Source: Phycicoccus sp. Root101
Lineage (GTDB): Bacteria > Actinomycetota > Actinomycetes > Actinomycetales > Dermatophilaceae
Length of the DNA: 34,764 nucleotides
Assembly (NCBI RefSeq): GCF_001426245.1
Contig: NZ_LMCM01000003.1
Coordinates: 1-34,764 of the forward strand
Direction: 5' to 3'
A program made the position numbers and the translations under genes. Below are positions 26,563 through 34,479 of the stretch, one piece after another. The notes beneath the pieces were generated by a model. That model ran no database searches. It was not told where the DNA came from and worked only from the letters and a program-made list of their open reading frames with translations. Within the stretch, counting starts at the first letter, position 1. Each line of letters begins with the position of its first letter.

Positions 26563-27303
26563 ATGATCAGACGGCTCGGGGCACTGCCCCGCGACGCCTT
26601 CCACCTGGGGCTGATGCTCGCCCTCACGTTCTCGACGGGTGTCATCGACGCGGTCGGCTACCTCGGCCTCGACCGGGTCTTCACCGGCAACATGACGGGC
26701 AACGTCGTGGTCCTTGGCATGGCGCTGGTCGGAGGCACCGGGCTGCCGGTGCTCGGCCCGCTCCTGGCTTTAGTCGGATTCATGGCGGGCGCTGCCTTCG
26801 GTGGTCGCATGCTCAAGTCGGCGGGTCCGGGGTGGACGGCACGGACCACGGTCCTGTTCACGATCGTTGGGGTCCTGATGCTCGGGGTCGCGGCGTTGCT
26901 GCTGGCGATCGAGGAGGATGTGAGCCCGCCGTTGCGTGTCACGGTCACCACCGTCCTCGGCGCAGCGATGGGCATCCAGGCGGCCACTGCCCGATTCATC
27001 GCGGTCAAGGACGTCACGACGGTCGTCGTGACCTCGACCCTCACAGGTCTTGCCGCCGACTCGGTGCTAGGCAGCGGCAAGGGCGCTGGGAGCGCCCGGC
27101 GCACGGCCGCGGTGATCCTGATCCTTGCCGGCGCCTTCGCTGGCGGCGCCCTGCTGAAGTGGCATCTTGGCGGAGGCCTCCTCCTGGCCGGCTCCATCAC
27201 GTTGGCCGTCACGCTACTCGGGGCACTGCACGCTCGACACCACGTTCCTGCCAAGGACCCGACCGAAGCATCGAGCATCGGGTCTCACGCCGCCCGCGCC
27301 TAG
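26563..27303 (+). CDS. DUF1275 (YoaK-like) membrane protein
   Basis: A 246-residue protein with six hydrophobic segments. The opening LMLALTFSTGVIDAVGYLGLDRVFTGNMTGNVVVLGMAL is diagnostic of the DUF1275/YoaK family, and GIQAATARFIAVKDVTTVVVTSTLTGLAAD is its second conserved block. Function is unknown; a transport role is plausible. It starts eight bases after the gamma-glutamyltransferase-like stop, so it belongs to the GntR operon. Confidence 0.85.
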   Translation: MIRRLGALPRDAFHLGLMLALTFSTGVIDAVGYLGLDRVFTGNMTGNVVVLGMALVGGTGLPVLGPLLALVGFMAGAAFGGRMLKSAGPGWTARTTVLFTIVGVLMLGVAALLLAIEEDVSPPLRVTVTTVLGAAMGIQAATARFIAVKDVTTVVVTSTLTGLAADSVLGSGKGAGSARRTAAVILILAGAFAGGALLKWHLGGGLLLAGSITLAVTLLGALHARHHVPAKDPTEASSIGSHAARA

Positions 27304-27653
27304 CGCGCACCCCGACTACCGCACTGCCTCATCTGCCTTGGCGAACCGCCGCTCTCCTGGACGATCGAGCTCATACCGTCCACGTCGATGACCTGACCGG
27401 TCAGGTAGGACATGGCAGGCGACTCGATGAACGTGCCGACCTCCTTGAGCTGACCCGAGCGCCCCTATGTGAATCGCCCGACCCATGGCGCGCTCTCACT
27501 CGGTCCACGACGATATCGCGCTGCGACCGCGTTGGACCTGATGCTATGGGGTGCGAGGGCGACGGAGCCGGTAAGACCGACGACCGCCGCCCTCGAGGCG
27601 AGGTACGCGGCATCGTCCGGGAGCGCCGTCACCGGTCCGGACACGGACGCCAC
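27300..27653 (-). pseudogene. Decayed short-chain dehydrogenase (SDR) remnant
   Basis: The minus strand still reads DDAAYLASRAAVVGLTGSVAL and HSIRSNAVAA, the Yxxx(K) helix and following strand of an SDR, with Arg in place of the catalytic Lys. After a frame shift near 27460 it continues with VGTFIESPAMSYLTGQVIDVDG, the typical C-terminal substrate-loop region. The N-terminal Rossmann half is missing. It is a truncated, frame-shifted relic; its end overlaps the stop of the DUF1275 gene on the other strand. Confidence 0.72.
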
Positions 27654-27721
27654 AGATCACAACGACGTTACCCAGACCCGGCACGAGGGTCGCGGTCCTG
27701 CTACATTCCGCCGGCCTTGCA

Positions 27722-28573
27722 TCAGCTTTGCCTGGAGCGAGGCCGACGCGGACGTAAGCAGCCGGCGCCCTCGTGAGACTGACGAGTCTTGGCTCCGGTG
27801 TGGGCATCACGCATGGCCTGATGGCTGGCGAGGATCCCGTGGAGCTCCTTGGCCCGGGCACCGCTGATGTCACCGTCCTTGCAGTACCGACGCCAAGCAT
27901 CCGCGGCAGCGACACCTCTGACCACATGGACCTCGTCCACGACCGCCCAGTCGTTCTCCAGCTGTCGCGCGCCAGGTCCCCAGATGATCAGCACCGCCTC
28001 GACAGACACGTCCCTGACTCCTTGGGAGCGAAGGATCGATCGCACGGACCTGGCGCTCGAGCGGGCACCATCCATCGCCGCCTCGCGATAGCGGTCCGTC
28101 GCCCACTGCCGGCCAGCACCGACGAACTTGGTTTCGATCGCCAGCACCGCGCGCGGACTCACCGCGACGTGGTCGATGTTGCGCTTCTCCATCGGAACGT
28201 CGTCCAGGAACGGCCAACCGAACTCCCGGCTCTCGAGAACCTCCCGCGTGAACGACTCGCCCCACTCCCCCATCGTCACCGGATACGTCCGGATCAACGA
28301 CGTCACGAACACCATCCATGCCCAGCTCGTCACCAGTGCCCCGGCGAAGGCCCCTCGAACCATGGCCGGCCCGACCGGCAACACCACTACTACCAAGGCG
28401 GCACCCAGCATCCAGGCAGCGGCCGCCACGATGTTGCGACGCCCGCTCCACAGCTCGGTCCGCACCATCTCCCACCGACGCCGCTGCTCGAACGTCCTCC
28501 TCCCCCGTCTCAACACCCCAACAGTCTGCGACAAGAGGCCCCGGGCGAAGGCAGGAATGCGCTCAGTCCGCAC
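27722..28573 (-). CDS. NERD-domain membrane protein
   Basis: About 283 residues. A basic N-terminus (about 1-48), then two hydrophobic helices (about 49-70 and 74-93), then a NERD nuclease-related domain (about 100-215): GEWGESFTREVLES, FLDDVPMEKRNIDHVAVSPRAVLAIETKFV, and a Lys/Asp-rich region. The NERD fold resembles PD-(D/E)XK nucleases; D and ExK residues are present (IDHV ... AIETKF). Function is unknown, perhaps DNA handling or defence. GTG 28573 is the tentative start; no strong binding site is seen. A truncated second copy lies right of the second tRNA repeat (29255-29390). Confidence 0.75.
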   Translation of the reverse strand: MRTERIPAFARGLLSQTVGVLRRGRRTFEQRRRWEMVRTELWSGRRNIVAAAAWMLGAALVVVVLPVGPAMVRGAFAGALVTSWAWMVFVTSLIRTYPVTMGEWGESFTREVLESREFGWPFLDDVPMEKRNIDHVAVSPRAVLAIETKFVGAGRQWATDRYREAAMDGARSSARSVRSILRSQGVRDVSVEAVLIIWGPGARQLENDWAVVDEVHVVRGVAAADAWRRYCKDGDISGARAKELHGILASHQAMRDAHTGAKTRQSHEGAGCLRPRRPRSRQS

Positions 28574-28686
28574 AAGGCGTCAGCAGTGAGTCGACCCAAG
28601 ATCCCTTGGCAGACGCCGGCCGCCAACGCACGGCCACGGACGCGGGCGGACCTCAACGGATGGCCGCTCCGAGTGAGCGCGAGGGA

Positions 28687-28699
28687 CTTAGTCACTCAC
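28687..28699 (+). repeat. Arm-like repeat, type ii (one unit)
   Basis: CTTAGTCACTCAC lies about 60 bases left of the second tRNA core, in the same relative place as the type i pair beside the integrase at 1053-1075. Its sequence type matches the left inner edge at 1295-1317, which supports 1.1-28.8 kb being one element. Confidence 0.5.
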
Positions 28700-28745
28700 C
28701 AGCAGGGAAGAGGTCAGATCCAGCCCCTCGAGCCCGACAACGAAG

Positions 28746-28781
28746 CAGCCCCTGATCTGCGTTTCCGCAGGTCAGGGGCTG
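28746..28781 (-). terminator. Hairpin terminator of the tRNA-Val fragment, second copy
   Basis: A 13-bp stem with one G-T pair (28746-28758 with 28769-28781) follows the tRNA CCA end on the minus strand. The arm next to the tRNA is identical to the first copy, the distal arm is diverged yet still pairs. Confidence 0.72.
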
Positions 28782-28834
28782 TTTCGTACTGGTGGGCGAT
28801 ACTGGGTTTGAACCAGTGACCTCTTCCGTGTCAA
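28759..28834 (-). repeat. Attachment-site core: tRNA-Val(GAC) 3' half, second copy
   Basis: Identical over all 76 bases to 1125-1200: terminator arm, CCA, acceptor 3' strand, T arm, variable loop, anticodon 3' stem and anticodon GAC. Sequence beyond it on the right diverges, and the 5' half of the tRNA is missing here too, so the intact tRNA gene must lie further right, outside the window. Confidence 0.88.
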
Positions 28835-28928
28835 GCATTTTCACCCGTCTTTGGACGTCCGTCGCCGTCCATGTGAGCACGAAACGAGTCCCCCAACGTC
28901 CGCCGGCATGCAACCGAACACGCCCCTG

Positions 28929-28950
28929 TTGTCAAGCACTTAGTCAAGCA
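28929..28950 (+). repeat. Arm-like direct repeat, type i (two units)
   Basis: TTGTCAAGCA (28929-28938) and TTAGTCAAGCA (28940-28950), 12-base spaced like the pair at the integrase stop (1053-1075). They flank the right side of the second core at the same distance that type ii flanks the first. Confidence 0.55.
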
Positions 28951-28965
28951 GCCGTTGCGCGATGC

Positions 28966-29254
28966 GGGGGCTCTGCCCCTGGCCACGGGATGCCAGCGTT
29001 GCTCGGTTCTGCCTCTGAGATTTCGGTCGTGTACTCAGCGATGCGTTCAACGTAGAACCGCGCGTTGGCACGGATGCCTTCACGTTCTGCGTCGGTCGTT
29101 TCTCAGCGGACCATGCCGGGCAGGCCCAGCACCATGGAGTTCGGCGGGATCTGCGTGCCCTCCGGGATCATCGCCCCGGCGCCGATGATCGAGCCCGAGC
29201 CGATGCTGGCACCGTTGAGCACGATCGGCCCATGCCGATCAGCACGTCGTCATC
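28966..29254 (-). pseudogene. Gamma-carbonic-anhydrase-like hexapeptide protein, 3' remnant
   Basis: The minus strand reads DDVLIGMG, a one-base deletion, then PIVLNGASIGSGSIIGAGA, IPEGTQIPPNSMVLGLPG, MVR, an in-frame TGA, and ETTDAEREGIRANARF with YVERIAEYTTEI. This is the C-terminal half of a left-handed beta-helix gamma-carbonic-anhydrase-like protein, disrupted by 5' truncation, a frameshift and a nonsense codon. Its 5' edge is fused directly to a truncated NERD gene. Confidence 0.8.
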
Positions 29255-29390
29255 CACAGCTCGGTCCGCACCATCTCCCAGCGTCGCCGCTGCTTAAACG
29301 TCTTCCTCCCCCGCCTCAACATCCCCACGGTCTGCGGCAGGCAGCCCCCGACCACGGCCTGAATGCGCTCAGCCAACGGAAGAAGTCAGC
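29255..29390 (-). pseudogene. Truncated NERD gene (5' remnant)
   Basis: About 35 codons and upstream DNA match the first part of the NERD gene at 27722-28573, for example QTVGMLRRGRKTFKQRRRWE and MVRTELW, where the intact gene has QTVGVLRRGRRTFEQRRRWE. The match continues upstream to about 29455 (equivalent to about 28640). The remainder is replaced by the carbonic-anhydrase relic. It shows that a NERD gene was linked to att sites in more than one element. Confidence 0.72.
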
Positions 29391-29470
29391 AGTGCGTCGC
29401 CCCCAGATCCACTGGCGGCGCCGGCTGCCAAGCACAGCCACGGCGCGCAGACCCGTGCGCAAGATCGCCG

Positions 29471-29512
29471 CATGACGAAGGCTCGGACCGGGTGGTCCGA
29501 GCCTTCGTCATG
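29471..29512. terminator. Strong bidirectional hairpin
   Basis: A perfect 19-bp stem (29471-29489 with 29494-29512) around a GGGT loop, just downstream of the glycosidase-like gene on the minus strand. There is no T run, but the stem stability makes it a likely terminator and it also separates the gene from the pseudogene debris. Confidence 0.72.
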
Positions 29513-29537
29513 GCAGCTTTCACGCCACGCGTTGCCG

Positions 29538-32500
29538 TCAGCCGCCAGGCACTGGGCCGATCACCGGCCCGACCTCCGGAGCGGAAAGAGTCGTGGTGTA
29601 GGCGTGGGCCCGGTCGGCACTCACCCGGACTCCGATGCGAGCGCCGAGGTCAGCCTTCGTCGGGGTGTACGAGGCCCCGGTCGCACCTGTGACCGGCACA
29701 CCGTTGCGCGTCCACTGGTACCCGATGGCCTGCCAGCCTGAGTTGACCGTGGCCGTCAACGCGCTCCCGATCTTCGCCTTGCCGGTGATGGTCGGGGACA
29801 GTGCGGTGCCGTCCACGTCCACCGGGTGCCGCAGGGTGATGGTGAGCCGCTTCGTGGAAGCGGGGACTCGCACCGTGCCGGCCGCCTCGTCCACCACGGC
29901 CTTCGGCACTGACACGGACGTGATGTTGCCCTTGAGCGCCAGCAGCTCGATGCTGAAGGCTGTCGCGGAGCCAACGTCACCCGAGAAGGTGAACGTCACC
30001 TGGCTCCCGGTTGAGGTTGCTGCGTAGCCGACTCGACCGCCACCAAGGGTCGGGAAGTTGTCCAGGGCGATGCGCTTCCCTGCAGCAACCCAATCCTGCG
30101 GAGCGCCGCGTCCGACGATGATGGTGCCGTCGGACTTTTGGGCGATGAGTGAGTCGAACAGCACCTTCGTCGCAGTTGCCTGGCCCCACATGTGCTGGTT
30201 GGAGCCGCCGCCACCGGCGGCGTGGTCGATGTTCCACGGCGACGACGCGTTCGGGTAGTCGACTCCTTCCCACCATCCGAACGGACCGCTTTGCGACTTG
30301 TTCACCATGAACTCATAGCCGCGGATGCCGGCGTCGCGGTACTGCTCGCCACGCAAGGCGGTGCTGCCGTAGCCGGCGTTGTACGCGCTCGAGAAGTACC
30401 CGTGCGGGTAGCCGCCGAAGTTGTACACCGTGTCGGTCAAGCTCTCCCGCCGCTGGAAACCGTGCGTGTAGGTGCGGTCGATGTCGTCGAGCATGAAGCC
30501 GGACTGCTGCGCCCCGAACAGGTAGCCGTCCCAGGCCCACTGCCCGAACAGGAACATCGAGGCCCAGTTCGCGTCACGCGGGTCCTTGCGCGGGCCCTGC
30601 TCGTTGGGCTCGACCATCGAGATGGGGATGTAGTCGAGCTGATAGTCGGTCATCGTCTTGCGCAGCTGGTCGCTGACCACCTTGTACAGGTCGTCGTACT
30701 CGGCCTAGGCCCACGCCGCCTCGCTGTCCTCACCGAGCTGCTGTGCGAGCCACCGGTAGGTGGTCAGGCCTGCCAGGGCGGACCAGTTGTCAATGGTCCA
30801 GTAGCCCTCGCTGTCGATGGCGACGGTCTTCTTGATGATGCCGGTGCCGCCGTTGATGCGGTCGGTCTCGATCGTGTGCGTGTTCTTCTTGATCTTGTCG
30901 AACTGCGACCGCACGAACGCCTTGTCGTTGGTGCGCTGCAGGTACAGGGCGAACGGCCAGCTGAACTTCCACTTCGCGTCGTCGTACTGCAGCTGCGCGG
31001 GAAGGGTGGACAGGTAGTCCTGCGCGTATGTGTAGTCGCCGACGGTCAGGAGGGTGGAGACGATACCGATGGTGTCGTGGTCGAACATCTCGTCGTACCC
31101 GTTCTCCCCAACGTGCAGCTCCTTCTTGCCGTTGATGTCGTCGCGGATGATGAGCGTGTAGATGTAGCCGGCCTTGTACGCGTCGACGAGCTTGGGGTCG
31201 GGCAGCTCCTTAATGTTGGCGATGGCGACCAACCGGGTGTTCCAGTAGGTGCGCATGTGCTTGTAGTGCTGGTCGTACCCGCCGAGTGAGGCGAGCTGGG
31301 CGTTGGACGGCCAGCCGTACGTGCCGCCGAACCGGTCGGCTCCCACGGCGTAGTCCCGCACCACGGTCTGGCCGGCCGCGACGCTGTCGCGCGTGGCCGC
31401 GTCGTTCAACCCGACCAGCGCCTTGGAGACCCGTGGAAGCGGCAGTGCACCGGTCGTGGTGTTGGTCGTCGTCATGCGTGAGTACGCAACTTCGTAGCGT
31501 TTGCCCTCGACGACGACCTCGTCGGCGAAGTTCTGCACGCTGTGGCGCAGACCGCCCTTGGTGTACGTGCTCACGAACGCGGGCAGGTACCCCTCGGCAT
31601 TGCGCCAGTCGATGGTGCCGGGGATGTCTGGGACCCCGAACGTGATGGTGAGGTTGTCGTGGTCACGCAGCCGGTAGCTGCCGTCGATGGACGCGATGGG
31701 TGCGTGGTGGTCGCCTTCCCAGCCGAACGACGACACAAGGCCAGGGTTGGACTGGAAGGTGTACCGGGCGGCGGCCGCGGAGTGCTGGGCGGCGTTCCAG
31801 GCGGTGGTCAGCCGTGCGAGCGCAAGGCGGACGTCGGTGTCGATCGGTTGTCCGGCCATGACGGCGCGCGCGGCGGTGACCTCGCGGTCGAGCTGCGCAA
31901 GGGTGGCAGGGTCGGCGGCCGGGGTGTCCGTGCGGTCGATCTCGTCAAGCAGGGCGCGCCGCGCAGCCGACGCGGACGGGGTCGGGGCCAGGGCTGCGCC
32001 CGCGAGGGTGACGTTGCCGTCGCCGTTGTTGCGGCGGGTGAGCTGCGCGGTGACGGTGCTTGTCTGCCCAGCGGGCAGTATGACGGTGAACAGGCGAGAC
32101 AGTGCGCTGCCGCCAGCGGACAGTTCAGTGTTCGACACTGTCGGTGTGGTGGCGCCGCCGGTGGTGACGGTCACCGTGGCTGCGGCCTCCCAGACGCCGG
32201 CAACGAACTGAAGGGTCCGCGGTCGGTCGCTAGCGGCGACCGCCAGATCCCAGCCGGCCGGCCGGCTCAGGTCGTCACTGTCGGCGAGGAACACCCCACC
32301 GGTGGTCGTGCCCGGCTCGTTCGTCGTCGGGGTGCCGTTGCTCCACGAGTAGCGGACCGGGTTGTCGCCCTGCGGGGAGATGCCGCGGGTGCCGCGGTTG
32401 CTGGGGGTAAGCGCGCCCGACCCTGTGGCGGAGCGGTTCAGGGTGGACCCGCTCAGGTGGATCCAGTCAGTCGCGCCCAGGGCGGTGAGGTCCATCGTCG

Positions 32501-33233
32501 ACGGCGTCGACCGTGTCGTCAGCGTCACCGCGGGTTGTGCGCTGACGGTTTCAGCCAGTGTGACTGCCGCTAGGGAAACGTTGCCCTCTGGGCTGCGGGT
32601 CTCCGTGAGCGTGGTCGTGAGGATGACTGGCTCACCTGGCGGGACGATGACCGTGTACCGCTGCACCTGCGGCGTACCGGACGCGCTGACCGGTTGCTGC
32701 CACACGGAACGGGTTCCTGAGGCGGTGGTCAGACGGACGGTCGCGGCTGCCTGCCAGACTCCGCCGACCACGGTCAGGGTGCGGGAGGTGTCCGCGGATG
32801 GAACCGCGACGCGGTAGCCGGCATCGAAGCCGGTCGTCGGGCCAACAGTCGAGTGGTCATAGCTGAAGACCCCGCCGGTGGTGGTGCCGTCGTTGGTGGC
32901 CGTGGGTGTGCCGTCGGACCAGCGGTAGGACAACGGACTGTCGCCAAGGGTGCCGACTGCAGTCTGCGGGTGCAGGTTGCTCACGTCGATGACCGAGGTC
33001 GTGTCCTTGCGGCGGTTGTTGCCGGTGCCGGCGACGTGCACCCAGTCCGTGGTGCCGGTCGAGGTGAGGTCCAGGGTTCCGGCAGCGCCCGCACCGTTCG
33101 GCAGCGTCTCGGCGTCGACCACGAAGGAGGACGTAGGGGCGGCCGCTGCCCACGTCAAGGTGGCGGTGGTGGGCACGAGCAAGGCAGATACAGCGGATAG
33201 GACGAGCAGGCCACGCAGGCGTCGTTGCCGCAT
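29538..33233 (-). pseudogene. Large secreted glycosidase-like protein interrupted by one TAG codon
   Basis: One frame of 1232 codons broken only by TAG at 30705-30707. A signal peptide (RRLRGLLVLSAVSALLVPTT ... AAAA) is followed by two related beta-sandwich repeats (about 150 residues each, marked by TTDWVHVAG/ATDWIHLSG and TTTGGVF), a helical region, a six-hairpin glycosidase-like (alpha/alpha) catalytic region (GENGYDEMFDHDTIG, GYWTIDNWSALAGLTTYRWL, and after the TAG GWWEGVDYPNASSPWNIDH), and a C-terminal Ig-like domain (GYQWTRNGVPVTGATGASYTP). The exact CAZy family is not recognised. The TAG sits in ...AWA-stop-AEYDDLY, where a Gln codon CAG is the simplest ancestor. ATG 33233 follows AAGGAGA. 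The LacI-type gene upstream probably regulates it. Confidence 0.78.
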
Positions 33234-33337
33234 GTGGTTCTCCTTCATAGGTGGCCGGTGTGCGGCCGGGTTGGGGGCGAGCACGGTTGCTTGAGTTGGT
33301 GGCTGGTCAGAACGAGCTTGGTTGTAGGGCGGCGGGG

Positions 33338-34384
33338 TTAGCCCCGTCCGGTCGAGGACTCCCGAGGAACTAGCTGGGGAACGATGAGTCGCGTCACCCG
33401 TTCGTCCTGACGGCCTTCGATTTGGGCAACCAGCGACGCGAAGATGAGGTCGGCAACCCGGTCGGTCTGCTGAGAGACCGACGTGAGCGCAGGTCGGGTC
33501 ATCCGGGCTAGAGGTGAGTCGTCGAACCCGGTTACGGCGACGCCATGAGCAATGTCCTCATCCATTGTCTGAAGGACCTGAAGTGACTCGAAGGCATACG
33601 AGTCGTCGCGGCACGCCAACGCGGTCGGGCGGTACTGGCGCAGGAAGTCGGGCAGCTGGTCAAACAGGTTGGTCCGCTCGGTCACGAACAGGTCCAAGCC
33701 CTCGTCACGGGCCACGCCGGCCTCGGCCAAACCGGCCACGAGCCCGTCGTGTCGGTCATCTTCCATCCCGCCGTCGCGGGGAGGTCCGACGTAGGCAACT
33801 CTCGTGTGCCCGTGGTCGCGCAGGTGATGAGCAACCTGCCGCATTCCCTGTCCCCCGTCGACGTCAACCCACGAGTGGGCGGCATCCAGGTCATCCCACG
33901 GTCGGCCGAAGGCCACCATCGGCAGGCCGTGCTCGGTCAGCCAACGTGGCCGCTGGTCACCGACGTGGGTCTCAGGGATGACCACACCATCAACCGCGCG
34001 CCGGGCCGCAAGTTCCTGGAACGAGTCGATCTGCACCTCGTCGCCCGCCTCGGCCACATCAAGCACGATTCGGTAGCCCCGCGACGCGCCCGCCTGCGCG
34101 AGGGACCGCGCGAAACCCGCCAGCATCGACACACCGTCGTTCCACTGCGGGCCCAGGTGCAACGACACTAGGCGCGTTGAGCGCCGAGCCAAGGACCGAG
34201 CGGTCTCGTCTGGCCGGTAGTCCAGCGCCGTGATGACCTTGAGCACCCGGGTGCGTGTTTCCGGCCGCACCTTCTCCGGTGAGTTGAGGACGTTCGCAAC
34301 CGTCTGGTGCGACACGCCGGCCTCGTGCGCTACCGACTGCAGAGTCGGGCGCTGAGCGGGCGTCTTCGACCGTATGCGGGACAT
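33338..34384 (-). CDS. LacI-family transcriptional regulator
   Basis: A 348-residue repressor. The N-terminal HTH is PTLQSVAHEAGVSHQTVANVLN and the hinge NSPEKVRPETRTRV ... DYRPDETARSLARRSTRLV, followed by the periplasmic-binding-like core (DGVVIPE, VAYVGPPRDGG, ALACRDDSYAFESLQ, VAVTGFDDSPLARMTRPALTSVSQ). Such proteins sense a sugar. It lies upstream of and on the same strand as the glycosidase-like gene, so local sugar-use control is likely. The start is uncertain: ATG 34384 gives a normal family N-terminus; an in-frame GTG at 34414 is possible. Confidence 0.9.
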   Translation of the reverse strand: MSRIRSKTPAQRPTLQSVAHEAGVSHQTVANVLNSPEKVRPETRTRVLKVITALDYRPDETARSLARRSTRLVSLHLGPQWNDGVSMLAGFARSLAQAGASRGYRIVLDVAEAGDEVQIDSFQELAARRAVDGVVIPETHVGDQRPRWLTEHGLPMVAFGRPWDDLDAAHSWVDVDGGQGMRQVAHHLRDHGHTRVAYVGPPRDGGMEDDRHDGLVAGLAEAGVARDEGLDLFVTERTNLFDQLPDFLRQYRPTALACRDDSYAFESLQVLQTMDEDIAHGVAVTGFDDSPLARMTRPALTSVSQQTDRVADLIFASLVAQIEGRQDERVTRLIVPQLVPRESSTGRG

Positions 34385-34456
34385 CCTCGGGACCACCTGT
34401 CCGAGCCCACCCACGCCACCGTGGCGCGGCCTGTGGCTCGACCGGGACCGTATTCG

Positions 34457-34470
34457 TTTGACCGCTCAAA
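34457..34470. promoter_or_regulatory. LacI-type operator upstream of the regulator
   Basis: TTTGACCGCTCAAA is a 14-bp inverted repeat with central CG and one mismatched pair, as in LacI/GalR-family operators. It lies about 70 bases upstream of the regulator start, in a local AT-rich stretch (34450-34492) that probably holds its promoter, so autoregulation is likely. Confidence 0.6.
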
Positions 34471-34479
34471 TACAAGACT

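Larger units (their letters stand above)
1125..28834. mobile_element. Putative 27.6-kb genomic island in tRNA-Val carrying a selenocysteine/formate module
   Basis: The segment is bounded by perfect 76-bp direct repeats made of a tRNA-Val 3' half and its terminator, and both inner edges carry the same class of arm-like motif (TTAGTCAC-type at 1295-1317 and 28687-28699). This is the expected architecture of an integrated element. Its cargo is metabolic: sel genes, a Sec-formate dehydrogenase, an ABC uptake and catabolic cluster and a NERD protein. No integrase or excisionase is recognisable inside it; the position beside the right repeat, where one would be expected, is occupied by the NERD gene. 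It may therefore be a relic or be moved in trans. The boundaries are seen directly; present mobility is not shown. Confidence 0.62.

Noticed and set aside
29085-29130. In-frame TGA in the carbonic-anhydrase-like relic as a second Sec codon
   Set aside because: The same gene has a 5' truncation and a one-base frameshift, and the family has no Sec position there, so it is a nonsense mutation in a dead gene.
30705-30707. TAG in the glycosidase-like gene as pyrrolysine
   Set aside because: No pyl genes are seen, the host type does not use pyrrolysine, and a single CAG-to-TAG change explains it.
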